DNA of 64,000 bases from Sphingobacterium multivorum (GCF_900457465.1 NZ_UAUU01000011.1:744001-808000), one strand, 5' to 3'; positions 52,157-61,987 are shown, counted from the first letter of the stretch. Notes: generated by a model from the sequence alone, not told the origin. Translations and numbers: made by a program.

Positions 52157-53353
52157 CTATTGAACAACTGTAGTTGAATCTATTGGGATCATCAGGTTAA
52201 AAGTTATTTTATTGTCCTTTAAATTTACGGCTATTTTTCCCTTATGAATTTTTACTATTTCACTCACAATAAACAATCCTAATCCGAGCCCATTACTATT
52301 GACTCCTTTTACAAAAGGTTTAAATAGATCTTTAAGATCCGAATATTGAGGATAGGAGACCTCATTTGTAACACTAAAAATGAAATTTTCTTTTTGAATG
52401 AATGCATTTATTTCGATATTTTGAAAAGGATTACCATGTTTTATCGCATTTCCAATTAAATTAGTGAATGCACGCCCCATTTTCTGATGATCACAAGGTA
52501 CATCAACTGGAAGGTTGATGTTGGCAATTAGTGCTCTGTTATGTAATACTTCAAATTCAGATAAAATTTGCTTGATCAATGCATCCATGCGATAATGATC
52601 ATTAATTCTAATTAGCTTGTCTTGAAGACGGATACTACTGAAATCTAAAATATCATCTATCACTCCTTTGACGCGTGATGAAGCCTCTTGTATTTTCTTT
52701 ATTAAGTTTTTTTGGCTTTCATCTTTAATGTTTTCGCCAAGATATTGTGATATCACTTTTACGATGCTGACGGGATTATTTAAGTCGTGAGCCAAGGACG
52801 ATAAAACAAGTTCTCTGTTTTTGGAATAATTAAGTTCCTGCTCCAATTTTTTCCTCGTATTTCTACGTTCAATAATGGTTTTGAAATCTATTGCAATCAA
52901 ATCACTGCAAACAGGTAGCAGCGTCTCTAATTTAATTGGGTCGAAGTGTACTGGTTCAGCGTTCATGAAACTCAAGTGCCCAACAATAGAATTATTTTTG
53001 TTAATAATTGGGTAAGAGATATAGCTTTTTAAACCGAATTCGTGAAGAACTTGTGTCCATTCGTCGACAGAACACTGCTCGGTATCATCAATGTAAATAG
53101 GGGAGAAACCTTTCCTTATTTCCTGATATATTTTAACGTAGTGTTCACTATTTTTATTGACGATCTTCTGAGAATGATAATCGTAAACACACCAATTTCC
53201 CCATTTCCGGCCATCTTTCTTGCGTATCATGCCATATCTCATTTTCGTGTGGCCACATAAAGCCTCCAAAATTCTTTGACAGGAGTCGAAGTCGCTCTTC
53301 TGTTTATGCATATCGTACCATTGATTTTGATTTAATTGGCTTGGGATCGTCAT
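52157..53353 (-). CDS. GAF-domain sensor histidine kinase
   Basis: 398 residues, no membrane segment. An N-terminal GAF-type domain (about 20-170, KSYISYPIINKNNSIVGHLS) precedes HisKA with the phospho-acceptor His in SSLAHDLNNPVSIVKVI and HATPase with FTNLIGNAIKHG and NGLGLGLFIVSEI. The H-box is of the HDLNNP type. No response regulator gene is next to it. A small membrane protein gene (53392-53571) lies directly upstream on the same strand and could be in the same transcript. Confidence 0.9.
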   Translation of the reverse strand: MTIPSQLNQNQWYDMHKQKSDFDSCQRILEALCGHTKMRYGMIRKKDGRKWGNWCVYDYHSQKIVNKNSEHYVKIYQEIRKGFSPIYIDDTEQCSVDEWTQVLHEFGLKSYISYPIINKNNSIVGHLSFMNAEPVHFDPIKLETLLPVCSDLIAIDFKTIIERRNTRKKLEQELNYSKNRELVLSSLAHDLNNPVSIVKVISQYLGENIKDESQKNLIKKIQEASSRVKGVIDDILDFSSIRLQDKLIRINDHYRMDALIKQILSEFEVLHNRALIANINLPVDVPCDHQKMGRAFTNLIGNAIKHGNPFQNIEINAFIQKENFIFSVTNEVSYPQYSDLKDLFKPFVKGVNSNGLGLGLFIVSEIVKIHKGKIAVNLKDNKITFNLMIPIDSTTVVQ

Positions 53354-53391
53354 CTTTATTGCCGGTCGATTGGTTTATTAATAGCTTTGAT

Positions 53392-53571
53392 TTACTGTTG
53401 AGGTTGATGCACCTTAGAGTTGTTAAAACCCTTAATTGCACGAAATATAAACACTATCATCGCAAAAAATAAAAGTATATGAATAAAATCTTCAGTTATG
53501 AATCCGCCTAAAAAAGTGACCGCCCACATGATCACCATACCGATACCTGCCAAATATAATAGATCTTCCAT
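53392..53571 (-). CDS. small two-helix membrane protein (DUF5670/Lmo0937-like)
   Basis: 59 residues, below common gene-calling limits: MEDLLYLAGIGMVIMWAVTF, LGGFITEDFIHILLFFAMIV, FIFRAIKGFNNSKVHQPQQ. Two hydrophobic helices separated by a short loop with GG fit the Lmo0937/DUF5670 pattern (LLYLIAvilvi.WaigffgG...IHiLLviAii..l.r.i.G). Function unknown; stress-induced in some species. It ends 38 bases before the histidine kinase start. Confidence 0.75.
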   Translation of the reverse strand: MEDLLYLAGIGMVIMWAVTFLGGFITEDFIHILLFFAMIVFIFRAIKGFNNSKVHQPQQ

Positions 53572-53809
53572 ATTAAATACGATTGTTTATTGAAGAACAA
53601 TATTATCAGCGAATCGTTTCGTAATTTTATAACGCGATAGGAAAAACTACTAAAAAGAAGCTGTGTTAAGTGAACTCAAACGCTTTAAGAAGAATCATCA
53701 GGTTTGAAGATATTGAATATTGTTGTTATAAGCAATACTGATGCGCGTAAAATAGGTATAGTAAAGAATATATATAATGGTTATATTAGTTATTATTAAA
53801 ATTTCTTTT

Positions 53810-54151
53810 ATGAAACGTATAAACCAATTACTCAAGGGGCTTCTTGCCGTCTTCATTTTATTCTTTTTTATCCAGTGTAGCAAAAATTCTGCTGAAAGCA
53901 ATGAGAAAATAATGATTGTGGGACCGCAGTTGGTTGATTGCGAAGGTGTAAGCCCAATGAAGTGCATGCAGGTTAAGGCGAAAGAATCAGATAACTGGGA
54001 ATATTTTTATGGAAATATCCAGGGATTTAACTACGAATCAGGATATGAATATGTGATCAAAGTAAAGGTCGAAGAGGTCAGAAATCCTCCTGCTGATGGT
54101 TCATCTCAGCAATATACACTGATAACTCAAGTGTCAAAAACAAAAAAGTAA
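53810..54151 (+). CDS. DUF4377 lipoprotein
   Basis: 113 residues from the ATG at 53810; an upstream Met would place a hydrophobic tail before the signal. The signal GLLAVFILFFFIQC ends in the lipid-accepting Cys. The DUF4377 domain is clear: VGPQLVDCEGVSPMKCMQVK, SDNWEYFYGNIQGFNYESGY, EYVIKVKVEEVRNPPADGSS. The two Cys in VDCEGVSPMKC are conserved in the family and may form a disulfide. Role unknown, often near heat-shock or META-domain proteins. It has its own terminator. Confidence 0.9.
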   Translation: MKRINQLLKGLLAVFILFFFIQCSKNSAESNEKIMIVGPQLVDCEGVSPMKCMQVKAKESDNWEYFYGNIQGFNYESGYEYVIKVKVEEVRNPPADGSSQQYTLITQVSKTKK

Positions 54152-54168
54152 TTTGATTATATACTAAG

Positions 54169-54200
54169 AAAGTCCCTTTTTGAGAGATTGGGACTTTTTT
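54169..54200 (+). terminator. rho-independent terminator after DUF4377
   Basis: AAAGTCCC (54169-54176) pairs with GGGACTTT (54190-54197) over a 13-base loop and runs into T residues to 54200. Confidence 0.8.
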
Positions 54201-54361
54201 ATTTTCTTATCCAGACTGCCAAACGGAAAAGACCTTTATTCCTTTAGGAAAAGGGTAAAAGTGATGAAAACGGATGATACGCTTTTTTTAAACGGAAGGT
54301 AATCTACGGAATAAGCTTATGTAAAAGCGATCCCGCAGATGGTTAAACAAAATAAAAATAC

Positions 54362-55000
54362 TTATTTGCTTTCTAGTGCGACTTCCTGTGCTTTATAATA
54401 GCTTTCTATTAAAGCTTGATAATTAGGCATCACCAAGGAAAGTGCATGTGCATATTTCGCAGCGTCCGTATGTTTCCAACTTTTTAATATTTCACTAATT
54501 ACAGCTGTGGTCGTAATGGGAATAACGCCTGCCAACTGTAATCGAGAAATTGTTACTTGTGTTGATAATGGACTCATATCGCCTGAAGCATCAATGACCG
54601 CAAAAACTTCATAACCTTCCGAAATTGCTGAAATGGCAGGAAACGCCACACAAACACTTGTTAATACACCTGCAATAACCAATTTTTTCTTACCAGTAGC
54701 TTTAACAGCTTCAACAAATGCAGGAGTGTCCCATGCATTTACTTCACCAGTACGTCCGACATATTGTGCATGTGGGGCATTTTCGTGGATTTCTGGCATC
54801 AATGGACCATTCGGACCCTTTGGTTCTGAAGCAGTTGTAATAACAGGAATGTTTTCAATAGCGGCGACCTGTGAAAGAGCGACTACATTACTTCTCAATG
54901 TAGGTACTTCAATATCTTTTACTGTCTGGAATAGACCACTTTGGTGATCGATCAATAAAAACGCTACATCGTCCGCGTTGATTCTTGTTGTAAGTGCCAT
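54362..55000 (-). CDS. isochorismatase-family hydrolase (YcaC-like)
   Basis: 212 residues. Catalytic triad candidates: Asp18 in LLIDHQSGLF, Lys in the region of residues 100-106, and Cys117 in VIAGVLTSVCVAFPAISA. The block ASEPKGPNGPLMPEIHENAP and the C-terminal IDASGDMSPLSTQVTISRLQ are typical of the YcaC branch of cysteine hydrolases, often annotated as nicotinamidase-related; the natural substrate is unknown. Cytoplasmic. Divergent from the broken TonB receptor gene. Confidence 0.88.
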   Translation of the reverse strand: MALTTRINADDVAFLLIDHQSGLFQTVKDIEVPTLRSNVVALSQVAAIENIPVITTASEPKGPNGPLMPEIHENAPHAQYVGRTGEVNAWDTPAFVEAVKATGKKKLVIAGVLTSVCVAFPAISAISEGYEVFAVIDASGDMSPLSTQVTISRLQLAGVIPITTTAVISEILKSWKHTDAAKYAHALSLVMPNYQALIESYYKAQEVALESK

Positions 55001-55412
55001 GACTTTAAGATTTAAAATGTTAATACTAATTTTTTATAATGTCAATGTTTCCGGTATTCATGAAATCTGACCTAGAGGAACCTGTTTTCTTTTGTTTGAT
55101 AAAGTTAGGGACTGTTGAAGCAGCAAAAAATGGAGTACAACAAGCATAAAACATAATGTACATTAAGATTTATTGCTGCTATTATCATTCTGCATCCTAA
55201 TGGAATAATCGATGTAGTTATTCGATCGCTTATTATTCTAAATTTTTAGCTTTAAGTATTTCCCAACTTTACTATATTTGCCGCTAATAATAATTAGTCT
55301 AAATAGTAATTATGTCTTTTTGCAAAGCAGTATTTCCAGGATAGCAAGGTTTGGAAATAGAAGGACATCAATATGCAGACAGGGCAAATGATTTTTTAAA
55401 CACCTTAAATAC
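55001..55412. other. divergent intergenic region upstream of the TonB receptor
   Basis: About 410 bases without a gene. It contains the 12-bp perfect palindrome TAATGTACATTA (55154-55165) and, closer to the receptor, the promoter and operator candidates listed separately. Confidence 0.6.
55273..55312 (+). promoter_or_regulatory. candidate -7 element and Fur-like dyad for the TonB receptor
   Basis: TATATTTG (55273-55280) matches TAnnTTTG exactly. The next bases, TAATAATTAGTCTAAATAG (about 55286-55304), form an AT-rich partial dyad covering the expected start of transcription. TonB siderophore receptors are commonly iron-regulated, so Fur is the first guess; the match to a Fur consensus is by eye and weak. 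No clear -33 TTTG is seen. Confidence 0.45.
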
Positions 55413-57757
55413 GTGAAAAAAACAACAAGATCTTGGTTTATTACCCAGAAGACAATATTGGCTAGTAGTCTATTGGTTTTAAGTTTTTCTATAATTCCAG
55501 CAATAAGTTTTTCCATGGAAAAACCGATGACTGTTAAGAAAAATGGTCATGGTCAAGAACCAGGATAATTAAGGGCAAAGTGAAAAATTCCGTGGGGAAA
55601 GGTTTGTCCAATGTGTATATCAATATTGATGGGATAAATAGTACCAAGACTGATAATGAGGGGAATTTATTTTTTCAAAGATTCCTAAAGGAATTCACTC
55701 CATGACCGTAAAGCATATTGGTTTTCAAGAAATCAGATCGCAGATCGCACTGGAAGGGGAAATTCTGGAGCTTCCGGACTTTGTCATGGAACAAACAAGT
55801 AATCATTTGAATGAAGTTGTCGTGACGGCGAGCAGATTGGCTGAAAGCATAGACGAAGTACCATCGTCAATTACCTATATCGGAGGTAAGACCTTAGAAG
55901 ATCAGCGTCTGATAAATGACAACTTACCCAATATCCTAATGCAGAAAGTGCCAAGTATCTCTCCAAGTGAGGAAAGCCAAACAACTTCATCGCTAAAATA
56001 CGTGGTCGGAATTTTTTGGTACTTATCGATGGGATTCCTCAATCTACTCCTTTAAGAAATGGCGGAAGAGATATGAAGACGATTGATGCTAGCGCAATTG
56101 ACCATATCGAAGTCATCAACGGTGCCTCTGCAATGTATGGAAATGGTGCCGCCGGTGGTATAATTAATTACATTACAAAGAAGCCAAAGATAGACAAGAG
56201 TTTTCATTCGTCAACCTCTTTAAATAATTCCCTAAGCTTGGTCAAACCAAGTGAAACATATGGGTATAATTTGGCACAAGTATTTTCGGGATCGCAAAAC
56301 AAGTTTGATTATGTCGTGCAAGGAAAGATGCGCGAACCGGCGTGGTCCGCAGCTCTGATGGCACCATTGTAAGTCCATTTTATGGTCTGGGCGAGACAAA
56401 AAGTTATAATACCTTGGCGAAGATCGGTTATCAGATTAACGATAATCATCGCATTGAATTGATGGGTAACTATTATAGAAGTGTTCAGGATAGTAAATAC
56501 GTCGGCACTAAGGGGGAGTTTGGAAGTAAACCCGCTATTGGGATCCCTTCAGATACAGTGATTAATGGCGGAACACCTTACAATAAAGCTTTTCATGTAA
56601 AGTATGATGGCAACTTTGGTCGGACTTCAGCAAATATGAGTCTGTATTATGAAGATATGAACACGGTATTTGAAACCTACAACCAAACCTATTCAGATCA
56701 TAAGGGAGCTAGACTAAATTTCAGTACGCCCTTTGATCTATCCAACAACAATAAAGTAACCTTAATTTATGGAGTAGATCTTTTAAAAGATCACACGGTT
56801 CAAAAAACGTTGAGCGATGAATTAGTGACACCCGATATGAACATGAAAAGTGGGGCTTTATATCTTCAAAGTAAATTTAATCTCGCCGATTACTGGATAG
56901 TGAAAGGTGGTGTGCGGTACGAAAACTTGGATTTTAAGGTAGGGGATCTGACAAAAGCAGGGAAAGTCACTCCGGGAGACAAGAGCAATTCAAATGCATT
57001 TGTATTCAATTTGGCAGGAAGGTATAATAAATTGAAATACCTACAGCCCTTTGCTTCATTTTCGCAAGGATATTCTATCGGCGATGTGGGGCTTGTATTG
57101 CGAAATGGAGTACCTTTGAGTCAAATCGATCCGAAGCCAGTAGTTGTCAATAACGTTGAGTTGGGTCTAAACGGGACCTATTCTATGTTGAGCTACCAAT
57201 TGACAGGGTATTATAGCTCCTCCAAAAAAGGCAGTACGTTCGCAGAAACGTCAACACCTGGTAATTATGAATTGATTCAAGTGCCGCAACGTATTTACGG
57301 TTTGGAGTTTGTTGTCGATATTACTCCTGTTGACTGGTTCAAGTTTGGTACTATACTCGGGTACATGGATGGTAGGCAAGATTTGAAAAATGAGGGAAAG
57401 TATAAGGATAAATTGGACAACTCCATTATTTCGCCTTTTAAAATAAATATTAATGCCGATTTCAAATTGACAGATCGGTGGAACGTCTATCTCCAATATT
57501 TACATTTGGGTAAACGCGATGTTTTTCAACCTTCTGAATATAATTATGGCAAATACCCGATTTCGGGCTATGGGCTGATGGATTTCCAAACGCGCTATAA
57601 ATTAAAGAATCTAGCTTTCATTTTTTCAGTTAATAATATCCTAAATAATGATTACTTCCCGCTGCACGCGGAGGTGAGAGGAGCCACCAATGAAGGCCGT
57701 TATTATGTAAAAGGAAGCGGGACAATAGCAAATTTAGGTATTCAATTGGATCTGTAA
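55413..57757 (+). pseudogene. TonB-dependent receptor (siderophore type), four frameshifts
   Basis: A GTG at 55413 opens a signal-like start (MKKTTRSWFITQKTILASSL). A carboxypeptidase-like beta domain (IIKGKVKNSVGKGLSNVYIN), a TonB plug (VVVTASRLAESIDEVPSSIT, IDHIEVINGASAMYGNGAAG, GIINYITKKP) and a 471-codon barrel to QLDL follow. Four one-base losses break the frame, near 55563-55566, 55665-55669, 55978-55984 and 56328-56333; each is repaired by one added base (for example the last gives GKMARTGVVRSSDG). From 56342 on the frame is clean. Function if intact: uptake of ferric siderophores or other large ligands through the outer membrane. Confidence 0.88.
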
Positions 57758-58005
57758 TTATTTATCGTAATTTCTATATTGCAACTGGAATAAAATTCAT
57801 AAAATAGAATTGATTCGAAGGTATTATAAGCTGCTCGCATTAGACGTATAAGAGTTGGATTCATCTGTGCTAGCTGATATATATGAGTTTTCAGTCTGCA
57901 CGATGATAGGTGGCCTTTGAGATAAGCTTGCGCTCGCTATGATTTGTATTCAACGTTTTCAAATGCTTAATATGTATCCGGAATGAAATTCGCTATTAGA
58001 CCTAT

Positions 58006-58830
58006 TCAACATTTTTTCAAAGTCCCGATGCTAGCAGATCGGTAGGCCGTGTAACCAAAATGCTTTTTAAACGCATAGGAGAAATGTGAAAGATTTTCGA
58101 ATCCTACCGCGTAACAAACTTCGATTGGTTTCATTCTTTTTTCAACAAATTGATAGTGTGCTAGCTCCAATCGTTTTTTTGTTAACCATCGCTGCGGTGT
58201 GAGGTTGAAAATCTTGCTAAAATCCCTTTTGAAGGTGGTTAAACTTCGTCCTGTCAGATAACCGAATTTTTCCAGCGATAAATTGAACATAAAGTTCTTT
58301 TCCATATAGCCTGCCAGGTCAATTTTGCCGGGTTCTTCAAAGTTAGCCAAAATAGGATCTATTTCTTTATCTATCGCCCGGAGGATACTGATTGCTTCCG
58401 TGATTTTCAGGGAGGCAATGTTCTCGGGCAGTTTCTGTAGTTCAAAATCAGGAATCAATGAGGAAAGACAGCTTTCCAGTAAAGGATGATTGTTAAAGCT
58501 GTATATCTTTTCCGATTTTCGAGCAGAAGGCTCTATGGTCAGATTTGCATAGAAATTTTTTAGCTTCTCACTCGTTAAGTGCATCACGACCGTTTTGTGA
58601 GGCTGTCCATCTTTTGGGTAGTTGATAATTGTTGCTAACTGATTTCTTGGAATTAGAAAAATATCACCTTTTTTAAACACGTAAGTAGCATCGGCTTGTA
58701 CAATTTTTGTTTCGCCGGAAATAAACCAGATTAACATATGGCACTCGAAACTGATATCCGATTTGAAAAACTTATCCTCATAACAGGATAGCTTAATATC
58801 ATCTGTTATATATTTTGCTTTATACTCCAT
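58006..58830 (-). CDS. AraC family transcriptional regulator
   Basis: 274 residues. The cupin-like N-domain has YVFKKGDIFLIPRNQLATI. The C-terminal HTH pair is FGYLTGRSLTTFKRDFSKIF, NLTPQRWLTKKRLELAHYQF and VCYAVGFENLSHFSYAFKKH. It belongs to the exsA-like branch common in Bacteroidota, often beside an SDR or receptor gene it controls. Here the SDR at 60269-61300 would be its neighbour without the inserted IS element; the broken TonB receptor converges on the other side. Confidence 0.88.
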   Translation of the reverse strand: MEYKAKYITDDIKLSCYEDKFFKSDISFECHMLIWFISGETKIVQADATYVFKKGDIFLIPRNQLATIINYPKDGQPHKTVVMHLTSEKLKNFYANLTIEPSARKSEKIYSFNNHPLLESCLSSLIPDFELQKLPENIASLKITEAISILRAIDKEIDPILANFEEPGKIDLAGYMEKNFMFNLSLEKFGYLTGRSLTTFKRDFSKIFNLTPQRWLTKKRLELAHYQFVEKRMKPIEVCYAVGFENLSHFSYAFKKHFGYTAYRSASIGTLKKC

Positions 58831-58924
58831 GATTCGAATTTTCTGTTCGGCTTTAAAGGCATTGTGATGACATAAATATAAAAAATTAATAGCTAAATCT
58901 TTTATCGTAAGCCGTTTGGATATT

Positions 58925-58933
58925 AGTCGATAT
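58925..58933. repeat. target-site duplication (left copy) of the IS element
   Basis: AGTCGATAT is repeated exactly at 60283-60291. The element between them has inverted ends, so this is the expected 9-bp target duplication. Confidence 0.85.
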
Positions 58934-60282
58934 CACATCTGTCCTAAATAAATTTTAGGATTGGATTTCTGTGGTACAAGCATAGCTTTTTTCATCATTT
59001 CGATATTGACCCCTATTTTTCAATCTGCGAAGATCTTTAGCTGTTCCTTTTTTTCCTTTTATAGGCGGCCTGAGAAAGGGATCATCTATCCATTGCCAGA
59101 TGTTTATTTTCACGAAGATATTCATTCTGATGAATGCGACCAGATTGGACAGGTTCCAGTCATATTTGGCTTTTTTTTGCAAGTATTTTAACAGTAATAT
59201 GCCAATGAGTGAAGTCCAGATCTGGATCATCACTGCATTTTCAGAAGTCCTATGAATGTCGATACTTTTAAGCGCTGCTTTAGATGCTTGAAGAAGACTT
59301 CGATATGCCAGCGTTGTTTATAGATGTTTGCCACCAAAGAAGCCTTCCACTTCGTATTATTGGTCAAAAAGTGGTACTCATTGCCAGTAGTGCTGTCCCA
59401 AAAGTGGACTAGGCGTAGCGGTTTAGAATTGTATTTATTGCAGGCAGCACCGGATAGCTCAATGAGCTCATCCTTAAGGATCCCCTTTTCCATGAGTGCT
59501 TCACTCTGATAGGACTTGATAACCTTGTACTTCATATTAACTTTACTCCTGGTAACGAAGTAACACCCCCTGCTGTCCAAATCCCCAAGCCAGCTGTAAT
59601 CCACGTAGCCACGGTCCACTACCACCACGCTTCCCTTGGAAAAACTGTAACTACCGGCTCGCTGGCTCTCATGTACTTTTCCATCGGTAATCTGCATAAA
59701 AACAGGTAGGCAGCCATCATAATCCAAGACAGTGTGCAGCTTTACGGCACCTTTGGTGCTGCGAAACTTTGCCCAGTCAAATACAGATAGACATAAGGGG
59801 ATGATGCTTGCATCCATCAGATATACTTTACGCTTTAGCTGACCAAGATCTTTGCGAAAATGGGTGTCCTTTTGCCAAAGCCTATCCAAAACAGAATAGT
59901 AAAGATCTTTGAAAAGTTCATGGGTACGGTGTGTGTTGATATAGGATATATTAGACTTACTTGGAGCTCTTACTACACCTAAGTGGTTCAGATTACCAGT
60001 GGTACTGCGTAGACCGTTACTAATATCACGAACCGAATCTGCCGAGGAAAAATGACAGAAAAGCATACTGACTAGATGCGTCCAGCTGTTGATCCCTTTC
60101 TGATGTTTGTCACTTTTGTGCTTTGAAACCAAATCTTTGAATAATTCGCGGTCGATAAGAGATAAAATCTGACTAAAAACATTTAAATTTATCATGGCGG
60201 TGTGTTATAATTTTGCAATTTAAATATAGCAACTTTGCTATATCCAATCACCGCCACTTTTTAAACGTTTAGGACGCAAGTG
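58934..60282 (-). mobile_element. IS4-family insertion sequence, 1349 bp, with frameshifted transposase
   Basis: Bounded by 9-bp direct repeats AGTCGATAT. Imperfect terminal inverted repeats: CACATCTGTCCTAAA (58934-58948) and, inverted, CACTTGCGTCCTAAA (ending at 60282), 12 of 15 identical. Size and YREK-type transposase fit IS4. The left tip also holds a small hairpin (TCCTAAA with TTTAGGA, 58942-58960) that contains the transposase stop. It was inserted exactly in the stop codon of the SDR gene at 60269-61300. Confidence 0.9.
58955..60195 (-). pseudogene. IS4-family (DUF4372-type) transposase, one-base frameshift near the 3' end
   Basis: The N-terminal DUF4372-like domain (SDKHQKGINSWTHLVSMLFC) leads into a DDE core: first Asp in VYLMDASIIPL, second in GSVVVVDRGYVDYSW, and the YREK signature in YKQRWHIEVFFKHLKQ. 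The frame ends as TFIGLLKMQ at 59230, but adding one G near 59249-59250 continues FIGTSENAVMIQIWTSLIGI and the remaining 90 codons to 58955 (LVAFIRMNIFVKINIWQWID). So the native transposase is about 413 residues and the loss removes its last 90. Transposition activity is doubtful if the shift is real. Confidence 0.88.
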
Positions 60283-61300
60283 AGTCGATATTGAACTTTA
60301 CTCCGATCATTTCTTCACTAAGGTGCCAAAGGCGTTTTGCTGAATCTTTATCCAATGAATATTGTTGGACACCGTTCTGATGCAGTTTTGTATGGGTTGG
60401 GATTAAAGGATCTGTTGGTAGCAACTCTGCGATATCGTTATCTTCCAGATATACACCGCCTATTTCATCTAATAACGGACTGGTCGCTGCAAAAACCGTA
60501 GTCGCAGCACCTTGTGGAATGGTCTTCAATGCAGCCATTATCGCTGGGTGTATATTTCCATTTTCATCTAAAAATCCTAACTTCCTCCATTGTTCCGGGT
60601 CTGCATCCCGCCCCAATTCTGTACCTCCGATCGAGCCGGGATGTAAAGAATACGCCCTTATATTAAAATCTTTGGCTCGGTTATCTAGCTCTAAAGTGAA
60701 AAGATTGCTTGCCGTTTTTGATTGACCATAAGCCTGAAGAGTTTCATATTCGCGATTTTCAAAATTTGGATCTTCAAAATTGAAGGAAGAATTATGGTGT
60801 CCAAGAGAAGATACATTGACAACTCGTGCAGCACCCGCCTGTTTTAATGCGGGCCACAGTCTAGCTGTAAGATGAAATTGCCCTAAATAATTTGTCGCTA
60901 GTTGCGATTCAATTCCACGTTGGTCACGCTGCAAAGGGACCCACATAATACCGGCATTGTTGATTAGTAAATGAAGTGGTCTGCCTGATAAAATGAATTT
61001 TCTAGCAAATCTGTCAATAGAAGCTGGTTCAATCATATCCACTTCTTCGATTTCGATATTTACTATACCTGCTAAATTTACTTTTGCTTTTTCAACGTTT
61101 CTTGCAAGAACGATAACAGTTGCACCGGCAGAAGCGAGCGTTTTGGTAGTTTCAAGTCCGATTCCCGTATTACCTCCCGTTACAATTGCGATTTTATTGC
61201 TTAGATCAATTCCTTTAATGACGTCCTCGGAAGTAGATTTTGCTGTGAAGTCAGAACCGATTGGTTTCTGTAATGCCCCTTGATAATTGTTTGCTTTCAT
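60269..61300 (-). CDS. short-chain dehydrogenase/reductase, C-terminus altered by IS insertion
   Basis: 343 residues. Cofactor loop AIVTGGNTGIGLETTKTLAS (about 34-53), LLINNAGIMW, Ser in VVNVSSLGHHNSS and the catalytic YGQSKTASNLF. The last residues read VKFNID and then SLAS before a stop. The S-L-A-S and the stop come from the inserted IS end; the original sequence across the target site reads KFNID followed by TAA. So the insertion removed the stop and added four residues, which probably leaves the enzyme functional. Substrate unknown. The ATG at 61300 is well placed. Confidence 0.9.
   Translation of the reverse strand: MKANNYQGALQKPIGSDFTAKSTSEDVIKGIDLSNKIAIVTGGNTGIGLETTKTLASAGATVIVLARNVEKAKVNLAGIVNIEIEEVDMIEPASIDRFARKFILSGRPLHLLINNAGIMWVPLQRDQRGIESQLATNYLGQFHLTARLWPALKQAGAARVVNVSSLGHHNSSFNFEDPNFENREYETLQAYGQSKTASNLFTLELDNRAKDFNIRAYSLHPGSIGGTELGRDADPEQWRKLGFLDENGNIHPAIMAALKTIPQGAATTVFAATSPLLDEIGGVYLEDNDIAELLPTDPLIPTHTKLHQNGVQQYSLDKDSAKRLWHLSEEMIGVKFNIDSLAS
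60283..60291. repeat. target-site duplication (right copy) of the IS element
   Basis: AGTCGATAT, identical to 58925-58933. It covers the last codons of the SDR gene and the first base of its original stop. Confidence 0.85.
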
Positions 61301-61477
61301 TTTTAAAAATTTGATTTTGTTAAGACAAAGGTAGGAGGGATTTTGACGCAGGGTTTTGTTTAGACGTCCTAACTTACTTTGTTTAAAAGATCAATGAAAA
61401 ATATTAGGCGAACAACTCATTCAATTGATTTGTACAGGTTTTGAACGATTTTGGGGGATCTAATCTTTTTCTTTTTA

Positions 61478-61987
61478 CTATTGCTGATACCGCTGATAAT
61501 ATGATTCAATGAGGTTTTTGAGCTCATTGAAGTCAAGCGACAACTGATCGGATGAAATGGCTATTCCATTTTCGAGCACATGTTGTTGTACTTGTGGAGC
61601 GAACTGCTGGATATAATTTTCGGGATTGTGTAGCTTCAAAAAAACAAAATGGACACCATGGGCCATCCCTGTTGAGACGGATTGAATCGCAGTCCATTTT
61701 ACTGTCCCAACCTTTATTCCTACTGGTGTACCGTTATATCGAATACCATCTGCGTTTAATAGGAGGCCGGTTCGATTTTTATTAAATAGGGCCTTTATAC
61801 CACCAATCAGACAATAACACCCTAAGCCTCCTAAGGTCAACATCAGTGACCCAGGGAAAATTCTTATTTTTTCGGCGACAAAGAAGATATAGTAGGCAAA
61901 TGCCAAAGCCGCTATCGTCATCAGCAAACCAAACAGCGCTAATTTCAGGCGCTTTTTATTATCAAATTCTATGATAGTCTCATTCAT
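61478..61987 (-). CDS. STM3941-like membrane protein
   Basis: 169 residues. Two membrane helices lie at about 15-33 and 43-62 (LALFGLLMTIAALAFAYYIF, FPGSLMLTLGGLGCYCLIGG), followed by a PH-like soluble domain: GLLLNADGIRYNGTPVGIKV, GTVKWTAIQSVSTGMAHGVH and ISSDQLSLDFNELKNLIESY. This layout fits the STM3941 family of unknown function. Probably in the inner membrane with the C-domain inside. Single gene. Confidence 0.7.
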   Translation of the reverse strand: MNETIIEFDNKKRLKLALFGLLMTIAALAFAYYIFFVAEKIRIFPGSLMLTLGGLGCYCLIGGIKALFNKNRTGLLLNADGIRYNGTPVGIKVGTVKWTAIQSVSTGMAHGVHFVFLKLHNPENYIQQFAPQVQQHVLENGIAISSDQLSLDFNELKNLIESYYQRYQQ

